Of a stretch of 41,849 nucleotides of DNA, positions 13,837-22,150 are shown in pieces. The notes below the pieces were generated by a model. The model had not been told where the DNA came from and did not search any database. It worked only from the letters and a program-made list of their open reading frames with translations. Each line of letters begins with the position of its first letter. The first letter of the stretch is position 1. The DNA lies in the IMG/VR virus record IMGVR_UViG_3300027796_000011, positions 1-41,849 of that record. One strand, 5' to 3'. A program made the position numbers and the translations under genes. The stretch is from a virus.

Positions 13837-14379
13837 TCAACCTCCTTGTTTCATTCGGATAAACCGAACAGCGTTTTGTTGTTCAATTTCCTTTGGCAAC
13901 GTGATGGTCAACATCTTCTGGTGCGTATCCAACGAGATGGGTTGCGTGTTCAGTAGAAGTTTGTAACTCAAACTGTCCTGTTCCACCACCCCGCTTTCAA
14001 TGACTTCCTTCTTCGTCAGGATACGCCCACGGGTCTTGAAGAACCACTTCTGCTTCCGCACCAGATCGTTGTACGACTTGACCTCTACGGTCTGCGGGCG
14101 GGCAGGAACCTCAAACTTGATGTAGTATGAATACGTCAGTCGAGGTTTCGCAAACTCTGCTTCCAATATGAATATCTTTGCAATAGGGATATCCGTCTCA
14201 AAAGCATACTTCCCAGACACACCAGCGGGCAGGACATCCGGCTTCAGTACCCATCCGTTTTTCTGTGCTTCCCATACCGGGATTTCCTTCCCACCAGAAA
14301 CCAGGAACAGCAGAAACTTTGCTTGCGCTCCAGGCTTGAAGCTGTTCGTCCCACCGTTGTACTCGAAAAAGTATGACAT
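13837..14379 (-). CDS. unknown protein, 180 aa
   Basis: This is the first gene of the small leftward unit. The start MSYFFEYNGG (ATG 14377-14379) was chosen because GGGAGGGAAGG lies just upstream and the promoter covers earlier in-frame codons. Beta-rich first half (KFLLFLVSGGKEIPVW, TYSYYIKFEVP), helical and charged second half. No motif recognised. The strong ribosome-binding site and promoter suggest an early or constitutive product. Confidence 0.7.
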   Translation of the reverse strand: MSYFFEYNGGTNSFKPGAQAKFLLFLVSGGKEIPVWEAQKNGWVLKPDVLPAGVSGKYAFETDIPIAKIFILEAEFAKPRLTYSYYIKFEVPARPQTVEVKSYNDLVRKQKWFFKTRGRILTKKEVIESGVVEQDSLSYKLLLNTQPISLDTHQKMLTITLPKEIEQQNAVRFIRMKQGG

Positions 14380-14408
14380 CCCTTCCCTCCCCGTCGTTGT
14401 TGAAATAG

Positions 14409-14436
14409 ATAATACCACTTTCTTTGGTTTTGTCAA
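14409..14436 (-). promoter_or_regulatory. promoter of the small leftward unit
   Basis: On the minus strand TTGACA (14431-14436), a 16-base spacer and TATTAT (14409-14414). It drives the five small genes down to 12833. Palindrome site 6 begins three bases upstream of the -35. Confidence 0.8.
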
Positions 14437-14439
14437 GGG

Positions 14440-14461
14440 GTTTTTCACATTGACTTCAAAA
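14440..14461 (-). promoter_or_regulatory. dispersed palindrome, site 6
   Basis: On the minus strand TTTTGAAGTCAATGTGAAAA then AC. It lies in the gap between the terminator of the polymerase-portal unit and the -35 of the next promoter, and is nearly identical to site 12. Confidence 0.6.
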
Positions 14462-14490
14462 AAAGCCCACCTTTTTGGGGTGGGCTTCTT
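14457..14490 (-). terminator. intrinsic terminator of the polymerase-portal unit
   Basis: On the minus strand AAGCCCACC (14479-14487) pairs with GGTGGGCTT (14463-14471), with loop CCAAAAA, followed by a run of Ts (14457-14464). It sits six bases past the stop of the last gene of that unit. Textbook form. Confidence 0.88.
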
Positions 14491-14492
14491 GG

Positions 14493-14846
14493 TTACTTCG
14501 CGTTTTCCAGCGTTTGTCGGATGTGGGGTGGAATGTCCAGGGTGATCTTCAGATGTCCTTCAGACATCGCTTCGATCTTGGCAGCAAAGTCCAGAACTGA
14601 TTGCCACCCCCAAGCTACGACATTCGTTTTATCGACACCCTCAACAGCGGACAAGCAGAACTCCGTTTGAGTCCTAACGGTAGCCTTACGCACAGGGGCA
14701 CCGGGCTTGAACTCCCAATCAGGAAACAGCCCTGTGTCGTACTGTTCCATCCCGGTTTCTTGAGGCTCAATCTCTGCCAGGATAGGAGCATCCATCACAG
14801 CCACCTCCTCCACGACATCTTCTTTCACTTTACGCGGCCTTCCCAT
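14493..14846 (-). CDS. unknown small protein after the portal
   Basis: This 117-residue protein starts at ATG 14844-14846, 17 bases inside the portal gene, with GAGGGG upstream. It begins MGRPRKVKEDVVEEVAV, like an AT-hook-style basic start followed by an acidic helix, and later has a conserved-looking tryptophan segment and IPPHIRQTLENAK. Being last in the polymerase-portal unit, it may be a virion or packaging accessory, but I recognise no family. Confidence 0.65.
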   Translation of the reverse strand: MGRPRKVKEDVVEEVAVMDAPILAEIEPQETGMEQYDTGLFPDWEFKPGAPVRKATVRTQTEFCLSAVEGVDKTNVVAWGWQSVLDFAAKIEAMSEGHLKITLDIPPHIRQTLENAK

Positions 14847-16533
14847 CAGTCCCCTCACTAGTTTCGGGTTTATTGCCTTCGTCCTCTCCACCCCCAACAG
14901 CAGGCTCCTGACCTTGAGGATTCTGAGGATCACCTTCGCCTTGACCGTAGATCGTGCCGTAGTTGTAGAGAGACTTGCTGAAAGCAAGCGGGGAGTCCGC
15001 CCACTCTTCATGCTCACCCACATACGGACGAAGTTGTGCATTAAAGTTCTCGTTAAAGAACTCAATGAGTTCATTGGGAGACAGGACACCTGTGTTGACG
15101 ATGTGGGGGAGAAGACCCATAAGGTCAGCATTGGACTTGATAACAGGATCAACGGTGTCAAAAATCCACTCAGAAACGCCAAGGGCTTTTACGATGGTGT
15201 TGTTGATAACGTCATCGAACTTGTTGCGGGCCGGGATGAACACCTGATCTTCTGTGGCGATACGCAGAAGGTTGGCACTCGCGTAGTTCAACCCCGTATG
15301 CTCACCAAGGAACATGGCGGGGAGGCGGAAGCCAAAGGAACGGATAGCCCCCCGGCTGTCTTCGAGATACTTCTGGAAGGTAAGGTCATCCTTGCGGTAT
15401 TCAGTCAAACTGGTGACGTTGAGTTTGGGTGGGGTGTCCTTCCCCTGGAGGTTGAAAGATGTACCAGAGGCTTCCAGCAGCAGGGGCTTATTGAACTTAC
15501 CGATGTCCTCTGTATGGCCCTTCAGCATCGCCAGGAGGTCATTCATGGACTCTTCGGTGAGTTCCCCGCCAGCAATCGTAATCAAGAGGGGCGGGATGCC
15601 CTGCGACTCAAAAAGGTTGTGGTTGATGAAGTCAGCCTTGGTGATACCCATGACATTGAGAAGCGTTCCAATCCAACGTGGGATACCATAAGTACCGTTG
15701 CCGTACTTGAAGTGAATAACCTCAGTAGCATTTTCCCAGACATCATCTGAGTTATCTTTTTCCTCTTCCGTATGCCCGGTAAGAGCATTGATGTTACGCG
15801 GATCACCGAACTCTTTGAAGAAGCGAACGTCCTTCCCTAGAGTACCAGTGACCGCCTTGGGGTTGGAGATGCCCATAACGAACTTACGGAACCTTTTGCG
15901 GGAAGGAATCTTGATGTCCTTCCCATCCCGAGTCACATCCAGCACGATGTTAGTGAAATCACGATCCAAAGGGGTGAGACGCATACGCTTGGCGTCCAGC
16001 CAGAACAGTAGGGTAGGCTCCCCTTTCAGGTTACGCACAACTTCGATGTAACCATTTCCGGTGACACTGTAGTCACGATCCACGAACTCACGCAGGGCAC
16101 TGAAAGACTCCTGCCCATTCGGGCAGTCAAATAGATTCTCCAGTTTCACTTTTTCGGGGTGGGCCTCATACTTCTCAGCGGGAGGGAGGTTATCAACTTC
16201 CGACCCACTTTTAGGCTTGATCTTCCACCCATAACCACCCACGTTGAAAATGAAAGCATCAACACATGCCTGGAGACAGCCACACTCCTCATAGAGTTCA
16301 TACATACGCTCTGGCGAGTACGGGGGCTTCAGGACAAGTTTCGTCTCGTAGTGAGTCTCATAGAAGTCGTCATAGGCAACCTGACGGGAGAAGGCTTTGA
16401 CGCTATCTCCCTGTTTTGAAGTCAACTGCGAAATCTCAGCCATGATCCTTTTCCGAAAAGCGGACTTGTGCTTGGCCTCTTTCAGTCCCTCTTTGAAACC
16501 TTCCGCAAACGGGTCGGTTGTCACTTTTGCCAT
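14830..16533 (-). CDS. portal protein
   Basis: This 567-residue portal forms the dodecameric ring through which DNA enters and leaves the head. Recognised segments are an N-terminal YELYEECGCLQACVDA helix, a central VIHFKYGNGTYGIPRWIGT, then the diagnostic FESQGIPPLLITIAGGELTE and the C-terminal LRIATEDQVFIPARN. These fit the phage portal/PBSX family. The C-terminal 35 residues are Gly/Glu-rich. ATG 16531-16533 was chosen for AGGAG eight bases upstream, which overlaps the DNA polymerase stop; a longer upstream reading lies inside the polymerase. Its place directly behind the polymerase and far from the capsid gene is unusual. Confidence 0.85.
   Translation of the reverse strand: MAKVTTDPFAEGFKEGLKEAKHKSAFRKRIMAEISQLTSKQGDSVKAFSRQVAYDDFYETHYETKLVLKPPYSPERMYELYEECGCLQACVDAFIFNVGGYGWKIKPKSGSEVDNLPPAEKYEAHPEKVKLENLFDCPNGQESFSALREFVDRDYSVTGNGYIEVVRNLKGEPTLLFWLDAKRMRLTPLDRDFTNIVLDVTRDGKDIKIPSRKRFRKFVMGISNPKAVTGTLGKDVRFFKEFGDPRNINALTGHTEEEKDNSDDVWENATEVIHFKYGNGTYGIPRWIGTLLNVMGITKADFINHNLFESQGIPPLLITIAGGELTEESMNDLLAMLKGHTEDIGKFNKPLLLEASGTSFNLQGKDTPPKLNVTSLTEYRKDDLTFQKYLEDSRGAIRSFGFRLPAMFLGEHTGLNYASANLLRIATEDQVFIPARNKFDDVINNTIVKALGVSEWIFDTVDPVIKSNADLMGLLPHIVNTGVLSPNELIEFFNENFNAQLRPYVGEHEEWADSPLAFSKSLYNYGTIYGQGEGDPQNPQGQEPAVGGGEDEGNKPETSEGTDGKAA
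16414..16434 (+). promoter_or_regulatory. dispersed palindrome, site 7 (intragenic)
   Basis: TTTTGAAGTCAACTGCGAAA then T. It lies inside the first 40 codons of the portal gene. Confidence 0.45.
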
Positions 16534-16543
16534 CTGATTGCTC

Positions 16544-19168
16544 CTAGAGTTGATAGTCTTCAAGGGTTGCCAGGGTTTTACCTGTCTGGATATCCGACCC
16601 GAACGGGATGGGAAACTCAATCCCAAATTCTTTCTTAATCGGCGGGTTGACCATGCACTCATACAGGCGGGGTGCAAACGTCGGGATGAAGTCATCCCTA
16701 ACCATGTAGATAAGTTCGTCGTGGATGAAGCAAACCAACTTCGCTTTATCTTCACAGATGTTCTGTCTGTGGGCAGTCAACGCAGAGAACAAAACAGTAT
16801 CATTACTAGCAGACTGAATCGGCGTGTTGATTGCAGCCCGCTCATCTTCAGACCGTTTAGAGAAGTCCTTGGAGTTGATATTAGCAAGCCTACGAATAAA
16901 CCCATAGTCTGTACGGACAAACCCCTGCTCTTTGGCTTTAGCTATTTCGTCTCTATGCCATCCTTCTAGAGCGGGGTAAGCAGTGAAGAACCCTTTTCTA
17001 AAGGCTTCTGCCTCTGCGAGTGTGATCTTAACCCCGTACTCATCACGAGCATATGCTTGCAACTTTTTCGCCTGCATACCGAAGAGCAACCCGAAATTCA
17101 CAGCCTTCGCCTTGGTGCGGTAACTCTTCATCTCAGATGCAGACATATCCTGCGGGTTGCGTCCGTCCATAGCAATCAGCATTTCTGCTGTATGTGTGTG
17201 GACATCTTTGCCCTGCACGTACAGCCCTCGCAGAATCTCATCGAAGGCTCTGACAGCAGCCCAACGCAATTCTGCCTGTGAAGCATCGGCAGTGACGAAG
17301 GAGTAGCCGGGGTCAGCAATAATCAAAGAGCGAATGACATTGGCGATGTCTTTGTTACGCTTGGGAATCTGCTGCAAGTTGGGGTTGGAAACCGCAGTCC
17401 TACCCGTGGCTGTAGCACATTTACTGATGTTGGGATGGAACCGCCCATCAGGAAAGACGCATTTAGGAAAGCCATTGAGATAGGTGGAGTACAACTTCTG
17501 GTATGGTCCCCACTCTATGTAGGTTGAAATCAGTTCCTTGGCGGGATGGTCATCATCCAATTCATCCCGCATACGCACCAGGAGTTTCCGGCCCACCCCA
17601 TCCCCACCGGCAGGGGTCTTCTCCAGAGGATTGAGATTGAAGCCTTCCTTGGAAAACAAAACATCCCGCAGAAGGTCAGTACGAGACAGTTTAAGTCCCT
17701 TCTCCCGCTGGCGTTCAAGAACTTTTCTGGGCATGAGCGAGATGAACTTGTTCGTCTGCTGATTCAGGAAATCTGCCACCTTCTCTTTAGCGGCGGGAAG
17801 GCGTTCCTGGTCGAACAATACACCGTTCTTCTCAATCTCATAAAGCACTTCTGTCGTAACCGGATGCACCAACTTGATGTAGTATTCAGCAAGTCTCATG
17901 TCGGTACACAGACGATCTTTCAAGATAGTTGCACAATCAAAAGTAGAGGCAGTGTCACCACAAGCGTACTGCGAGTGTCTTTCGGGATTCTCTTTTGCAG
18001 CAGCAAGCATGTCAGACTTATCAACTTCCTGTGCAAACTTCGCTTTATGGTCAACACGATAAGGAGCAACTGCGGATTGAATGTCTTGCAAAGATGCTCT
18101 CTTGTACATGTCAGGATCGAGTGTGTGCATCACTGATTGGACATCAAGTGTGTACGCTTTGACTTCCTCCCGCTCAATGCCTAACTGACGAAAACGATGA
18201 AGGTCATAGTTACCGTTCATCATGTACTTTTTGATGGTCGGGTCGGAAAGAATCGTGCGAAGTTCTTCCACCTTTTCATCATAGTGTGCTGCTTTCTTCA
18301 CAAAAACATCAACAAGTTCTTCCTTCCTCCCCACTTTACGGGGCCATTTGATAACAAGTTCATGTTCCCCTTCCACCACCTCTGTAGCCAGCCAGATATT
18401 GTATCCATTGGTCGGGCTGGTACTCACAGAGTACGAAATCACAATGGAGTTGGGGTTGGCGAAGTCCTTCCCCTGCGTCTCCGTGTCCACCGCAACCGCT
18501 TCAGGATTTGAAGCGATTAGAGATTTAATCGACTCAACGTCACGATAATCCAGTTCTCCTGTTTCCATCAACTGATATCCGTTCTTCATGAACTGGAACA
18601 TCTGGGAGATGTCTGGACGCCACTTTGCAAACTGCTTCTGGTCACGGAGGCAGAAACCAGTGGCATACGTTGGCATGACCCAACACTGAAAGTCTTCTGA
18701 ATACTGGAGCATCCCGCGACGTTTGGAGATGCCTGTCTGGTTGAGGACTTGCTTGAAAGCAGTATCCCCAAGGGTGAGGATCATTTTGGGTTGGAGGTGC
18801 TTGAGAACATCATTAACGTAAGGCTTACAATGCTCAAGCACACTCTTCACCAGTTTCTTGTTCTGCTTCTCTTCAATGGTCAGGTGGCAACGGTGAGCAG
18901 GCATGTAATACGCCTTGTTGCCATCAAATCCGTTGGCAGCAAGCTCGTTGGCAAGTACAGTACGCTGATCCCCGGTCATTATTAGGCTCTTAGCCAAGTC
19001 CTCTGCCGATGGCCCGTCAGTCACCACCACAATTTCGGGGTGGTCTGTATTACCGAATCCTTTGAGATTGGTGAACAGACCCTCCCCGACCTTGCGACGG
19101 TATGGACCCAAAACAGGAACCTTCTCTTTTCCGATCTTTTCAAAGAGCGGACATCCCTCGCAGTGCAT
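16544..19168 (-). CDS. DNA polymerase, family A, with N-terminal uracil-DNA glycosylase-like domain
   Basis: This 874-residue replicative polymerase has an N-terminal UDG-like domain with four cysteines (C3, C6, C94, C114) in the iron-sulfur pattern of family 4/5 glycosylases and DGPSAED in the active-site loop. It is followed by a 3'-5' exonuclease (VDTET near 225-229, NYD near 318-320) and a Pol I core. In the core are motif A DASQAEL (near 626), motif B KAVNFGLLFG (near 686-695) and motif C HDE (near 814). Motif A is altered from the usual DYSQIEL. The UDG-PolA arrangement is known from phages such as SPO1. ATG 19166-19168 has AGGAGGG upstream and its own promoter. It is on the strand opposite the other replication genes. 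Confidence 0.92.
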   Translation of the reverse strand: MHCEGCPLFEKIGKEKVPVLGPYRRKVGEGLFTNLKGFGNTDHPEIVVVTDGPSAEDLAKSLIMTGDQRTVLANELAANGFDGNKAYYMPAHRCHLTIEEKQNKKLVKSVLEHCKPYVNDVLKHLQPKMILTLGDTAFKQVLNQTGISKRRGMLQYSEDFQCWVMPTYATGFCLRDQKQFAKWRPDISQMFQFMKNGYQLMETGELDYRDVESIKSLIASNPEAVAVDTETQGKDFANPNSIVISYSVSTSPTNGYNIWLATEVVEGEHELVIKWPRKVGRKEELVDVFVKKAAHYDEKVEELRTILSDPTIKKYMMNGNYDLHRFRQLGIEREEVKAYTLDVQSVMHTLDPDMYKRASLQDIQSAVAPYRVDHKAKFAQEVDKSDMLAAAKENPERHSQYACGDTASTFDCATILKDRLCTDMRLAEYYIKLVHPVTTEVLYEIEKNGVLFDQERLPAAKEKVADFLNQQTNKFISLMPRKVLERQREKGLKLSRTDLLRDVLFSKEGFNLNPLEKTPAGGDGVGRKLLVRMRDELDDDHPAKELISTYIEWGPYQKLYSTYLNGFPKCVFPDGRFHPNISKCATATGRTAVSNPNLQQIPKRNKDIANVIRSLIIADPGYSFVTADASQAELRWAAVRAFDEILRGLYVQGKDVHTHTAEMLIAMDGRNPQDMSASEMKSYRTKAKAVNFGLLFGMQAKKLQAYARDEYGVKITLAEAEAFRKGFFTAYPALEGWHRDEIAKAKEQGFVRTDYGFIRRLANINSKDFSKRSEDERAAINTPIQSASNDTVLFSALTAHRQNICEDKAKLVCFIHDELIYMVRDDFIPTFAPRLYECMVNPPIKKEFGIEFPIPFGSDIQTGKTLATLEDYQL

Positions 19169-19194
19169 ATATTCCCTCCTAGTGTCAAAGGGAT

Positions 19195-19222
19195 AATATA
19201 CATCATTTTCGAGATTTGTCAA
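19195..19222 (-). promoter_or_regulatory. promoter of the polymerase-portal unit
   Basis: On the minus strand TTGACA (19217-19222), a 16-base spacer and TATATT (19195-19200); TATTAT two bases on is an alternative -10 with an 18-base spacer. It is of the same type as the early promoters (compare 6667-6694). Palindrome site 8 lies about 23 bases upstream of the -35. Confidence 0.78.
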
Positions 19223-19245
19223 GGTAAAATGGGGACTTTTCTTGG

Positions 19246-19265
19246 TTTTGAAGTCAACTTCAAAA
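19246..19265. promoter_or_regulatory. dispersed palindrome, site 8, perfect copy
   Basis: TTTTGAAGTCAACTTCAAAA is a perfect 20-base inverted repeat (nine-base arms around CA). It lies one base beyond the stop of the last late gene (19267) and upstream of the polymerase promoter, so a bound protein could stop late transcription and affect the promoter. It is the best-formed member of the family. Confidence 0.65.
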
Positions 19266-19266
19266 A

Positions 19267-19542
19267 CTATTTCTCTGCCACGGGCAGGGTGACGGTCTGC
19301 TCCATCTTTCTTCCGTTGGCAGTGGTGACTGCACACTTAACGCTGTACTTCTGTTTTGCCGTCCCGCCAGACAGCCAGACAACCGCTTTGGTGGTGTCGT
19401 TTGTCTGACTCATTTTTGTAATGCCTGTGGGAACAGTCCAGGTAACTGCGGAAATGGTGTCCCCTGTGACAAGACGGGCAGCCCAATCAACAGTGTAGTC
19501 CAATTCTTCTTCGGGGTCTTTAGAAGGCCATAACAGTGCCAT
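19267..19542 (-). CDS. phage structural accessory, fibre-tail adaptor type
   Basis: This 91-residue protein opens MALLWPSKDPEEELDYTVDW and continues AARLVTGDTISAVTWTVP to VKCAVTTANGRKMEQT. I know this pattern from small beta-sandwich proteins encoded with phage fibre genes in many proteobacterial phages, where it is often described as a fibre-tail adaptor or head-tail accessory. It is the last gene of the long late unit. ATG 19540-19542 has AAGGAG upstream. Confidence 0.65.
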   Translation of the reverse strand: MALLWPSKDPEEELDYTVDWAARLVTGDTISAVTWTVPTGITKMSQTNDTTKAVVWLSGGTAKQKYSVKCAVTTANGRKMEQTVTLPVAEK

Positions 19543-19553
19543 ATCTTAACTCC

Positions 19554-19829
19554 TTACGCTTGAACGGTTCTATTTTCAGAGGATACAGAAACAGAGCGTG
19601 TTTCCGACCCGACAACCACGACTCTAACTTCTTCACCTAGGGTTACTACCCTGTTTTCCATATCAACCTCTGCTAGTTGTAGGTATCCAGAATCCCCCTC
19701 CCCCACTGCACCGTTGGTGCCCGACACAGCGGGGGGAGGGACTTCTAAAGCCCTGGAAGCGGAAACCACGATAGTGATTATTCTATCGCCGCCGCCAGTA
19801 GCCATAAAAGCGGGAAGGAGAACGCTCAT
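19554..19829 (-). CDS. unknown small protein, 91 aa
   Basis: The sequence is rich in beta strands (AEVDMENRVVTLGEEVRVVVV, then SETRSVSVSSENRTVQA) after a glycine- and proline-rich first half. ATG overlaps the preceding stop (ATGA at 19826-19829). It is probably a small virion or fibre-associated protein by neighbourhood. No family recognised. Confidence 0.6.
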   Translation of the reverse strand: MSVLLPAFMATGGGDRIITIVVSASRALEVPPPAVSGTNGAVGEGDSGYLQLAEVDMENRVVTLGEEVRVVVVGSETRSVSVSSENRTVQA

Positions 19830-21022
19830 AAAGGAGTCCTAGTCGTACCATCCAAGCTCAAGTCAAAGGAGAATATGGGTGTAACACCGTCGTCTTCGTA
19901 GATAGTGATACGCTGTCCACCTTCAGCGGTTACTGTGATTATTGCTTTATTGACGGATGCTTTTCTTGCTGAAGAAGACTCTTCCGCCGCTTGTTGTAAC
20001 CAGTTCTCTTGCTCTGTCGTAAGTCCTCCAGCCCCTCCATCATTTATCTTCTTGCCCATAGTACCTGTGACAGTGAAGGCTTCTGCTTGGCAAGACCACA
20101 CAGCATCCGCTAACGCCTGTGGGGACAACTCTGTGTAAGGTAGGGCAGACCCCACCATATGCCCCAGAGCATAGGGGTCGAGATTGCCAGAAAAGGACAT
20201 ACCAGCAAATGCTGTCCTAGCAGGAGGTGAATCATCCAAAGGTAACATGGCAGCCGTTCCCGTAACAGTGAGCGTGGACGTAGCATTTCGTGCGGGAGGG
20301 GAGTCATTAACAGGCAGTATGTTCACTACAGGGACATTTAGGTGTATAGTGCCCGTAGCGGTGTATAGTTGGATTTCCATGTTCAACGGACGCGGGGTGG
20401 CTTCCCCGTATATAGAAACTTGAGCAGAACCATCTGCATCAAGCACCGCCCCCAACAGAGCAGTTGTGAGCATCCCTATAAGTGCCTCACCACTACGACT
20501 AGGGGGAGAATCGTCTAGAGGATAGGCATCAGCGTCACATACCAACTCTAATTGGGAGTGCCCTGTGCGGGCAGGAGGAGAATCGTCTAGGGGGAGGATG
20601 TTTGCGGTAGCACTAAATGTTATTGCAGAGGAACCAGCCCCTTTGACGTTTGCTTCGAGTTTAATGCTACCGGGCTGCATGGTTATGGTACAGGTGCCGG
20701 TGCCCCAAGCAATCAACTGCCCGTCTAAAGAGGCAGGGGTTATGCTCAAGGCAATAACGCCCGTGATCGGGACGCCCATCAGGCCGTTGGCGGTGGCCGT
20801 GATCGTGTTGCTGAAAACGCGCCCACACAGGTCGCCGCCTGTGATCGGTGGCACGAACCCGGACATGCCGTAGCCCACCGGCACAGCCGACTGCCGCCGG
20901 ACACCCGCCCATCCGGTGTAGGCCGCGAGGCCGTCGCCGTTGAGACGGTGCGGCTCGAAGGAGGTGAACCCCGTGTCCAAGGTTTGCGCGGTGCGGAGAT
21001 AGTTGCCGTTTGCGATCAACAT
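19826..21022 (-). CDS. fibre-like protein with LPLDDSPPAR repeats, mosaic gene
   Basis: This 398-residue protein has a globular N-terminus (about 1-90) encoded in GC-rich DNA, and a lower-GC remainder carrying four copies of a P(L/V)(D/N)DSPP(A/S)R motif (about 142-152, 166-176, 235-245, 259-269). Its C-terminal part (LSPQALADAVW, LTTEQENWLQQ, ITIYEDDGVTPIFSF) is typical of phage structural proteins with a terminal beta domain. It probably forms part of a fibre or virion surface appendage. The composition step near 20745 suggests the front was gained by recombination. Confidence 0.65.
   Translation of the reverse strand: MLIANGNYLRTAQTLDTGFTSFEPHRLNGDGLAAYTGWAGVRRQSAVPVGYGMSGFVPPITGGDLCGRVFSNTITATANGLMGVPITGVIALSITPASLDGQLIAWGTGTCTITMQPGSIKLEANVKGAGSSAITFSATANILPLDDSPPARTGHSQLELVCDADAYPLDDSPPSRSGEALIGMLTTALLGAVLDADGSAQVSIYGEATPRPLNMEIQLYTATGTIHLNVPVVNILPVNDSPPARNATSTLTVTGTAAMLPLDDSPPARTAFAGMSFSGNLDPYALGHMVGSALPYTELSPQALADAVWSCQAEAFTVTGTMGKKINDGGAGGLTTEQENWLQQAAEESSSARKASVNKAIITVTAEGGQRITIYEDDGVTPIFSFDLSLDGTTRTPL
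20216..20599 (-). repeat. internal protein repeats (DSPPAR motif)
   Basis: Four copies of (I/A/M)(L/Y)P(L/V)(D/N)DSPP(A/S)R lie at residues 142, 166, 235 and 259 of gene 19826-21022. The spacing is 24, 69 and 24, so a pair of motifs has been duplicated at a 93-residue period. Each motif is followed by a short beta-strand stretch. Confidence 0.75.
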
Positions 21023-21025
21023 GGA

Positions 21026-22138
21026 TTAACCCCAGGCCGTCTCAAGATACCCGTAAAGGCTTGTCGCCGCAGTGGTTGCGCCGCCAGCGTACATCAGGAA
21101 GTCCAAGCACGCACCGTCGTAAATGCGCGGGAGCGACGGCATCTGGAACATTAAATTGCGCTCACTCGCGACGCCCGCTGCCGGGATCGGAATGGAGGCA
21201 ATCGGACGGGCCAGCACCAGCGCGGCGGCAGCAGACGCCCCCGTGTAGGCCGTGCCGCCAGAGAAGGTGAACGACTGCACCGAACGGATGCCCGTGTCAC
21301 CGGCCTGGAGCGGGATGAAGTTCAGCTTGTTCGCACCAGCAGCCGTGTGGATGATCTGTCCGGCGGGGGGAGTCGCGTTCATCGACAGCGTGGCAATCGG
21401 GCATTTGCAACCGGATGTGCCTGCTTGGTTGGTGTAGGTGAACTCGGTCAGGTTCGGCCCGCCAGCCGTCGCGGCGACGGTGGAGACGAAGAAGGCCCGC
21501 ACCCCGGCCCCGGTGGCGTAACGCGGCAGGGTGATGGTGTTGACCAGGGTACGCTGCGACGTGCTTATAAGGTCGGCGGACGCAATCGGATAGTACAGGA
21601 GGTGGTCCATCAACATGAGCCAGGACGGCCCATAAGCAGCGGCAGTCACAGCCGCGCCCAGGTTGACGAGGTGCTTCTGGTCGGTGGAAACGTCGCCGCC
21701 ATGCCAGATGGTCGGGAAAGCACATGTCAAGGTGGGCGTTCCGGTGCTGGAGCCACCCGTGACTGCCGAGATCGTGAACGATGTCCCCGCGCTGATAGCC
21801 GTGATAAAGGCGTTGGCCGGGATTGTGACCGTGCCCGCCGACCCGGAAACCAGCATCCCGATGGCAAGCCCGGAGGTCTGCGTGGTTGAGATTGTCGCGC
21901 TGGCGGCGGTGGCCGTGCCCGTGGTGATGTTGACCGGCGTGGAGGACATCGCCACAGCGGTCTTGGTCGTGCCGCCGAAGAGGAACGCCGGGGGCGTGCC
22001 TCCAGCAGGCAGGAGGCTGTACCAGACCGACGCAACCTGAGCAGCGGCGTTGGTCACGCGGGCGAAATCCTGACGCCACATCTTGCCTTGTGTCGTGACT
22101 TCAGACACAAAATCGTCTATTGAACTGAATCCAGCCAT
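21026..22138 (-). CDS. virion-associated protein, paralogue A
   Basis: This 370-residue protein is clearly related to the next gene upstream (22151-23032). The N-terminus MAGFSSIDDFVSEV has a GK-x-W motif, then GGTPPAF, IWHGGDVSTDQK and a C-terminal YDGACLDFLMYAG, all with counterparts in the other protein. Between PPAFLF and IWHGG it has an extra segment of about 65 residues, Ser/Thr/Ala-rich, containing TTQTSGLAIGMLVSG and ISAGTSFTISA, a small beta-domain common in phage structural proteins. Probably a structural or receptor-facing protein; function unknown. ATG 22136-22138 has AAAGGAG. Confidence 0.65.
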   Translation of the reverse strand: MAGFSSIDDFVSEVTTQGKMWRQDFARVTNAAAQVASVWYSLLPAGGTPPAFLFGGTTKTAVAMSSTPVNITTGTATAASATISTTQTSGLAIGMLVSGSAGTVTIPANAFITAISAGTSFTISAVTGGSSTGTPTLTCAFPTIWHGGDVSTDQKHLVNLGAAVTAAAYGPSWLMLMDHLLYYPIASADLISTSQRTLVNTITLPRYATGAGVRAFFVSTVAATAGGPNLTEFTYTNQAGTSGCKCPIATLSMNATPPAGQIIHTAAGANKLNFIPLQAGDTGIRSVQSFTFSGGTAYTGASAAAALVLARPIASIPIPAAGVASERNLMFQMPSLPRIYDGACLDFLMYAGGATTAATSLYGYLETAWG

Positions 22139-22150
22139 GTTGTATCTCCT

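Noticed and set aside
14914-15750. 278-codon plus-strand frame opposite the portal gene
   Set aside because: Antisense to a clear portal protein, with no ribosome site or recognisable domain.
19246-19265. Palindrome site 8 as an intrinsic terminator
   Set aside because: The stem is AT-rich, the loop very short, and no T-run follows on the minus strand, so it fits a protein-binding site better.
21297-22079. 260-codon minus-strand frame within paralogue A
   Set aside because: An alternative frame in GC-rich DNA with His/Arg/Pro-rich content, typical of chance long frames.
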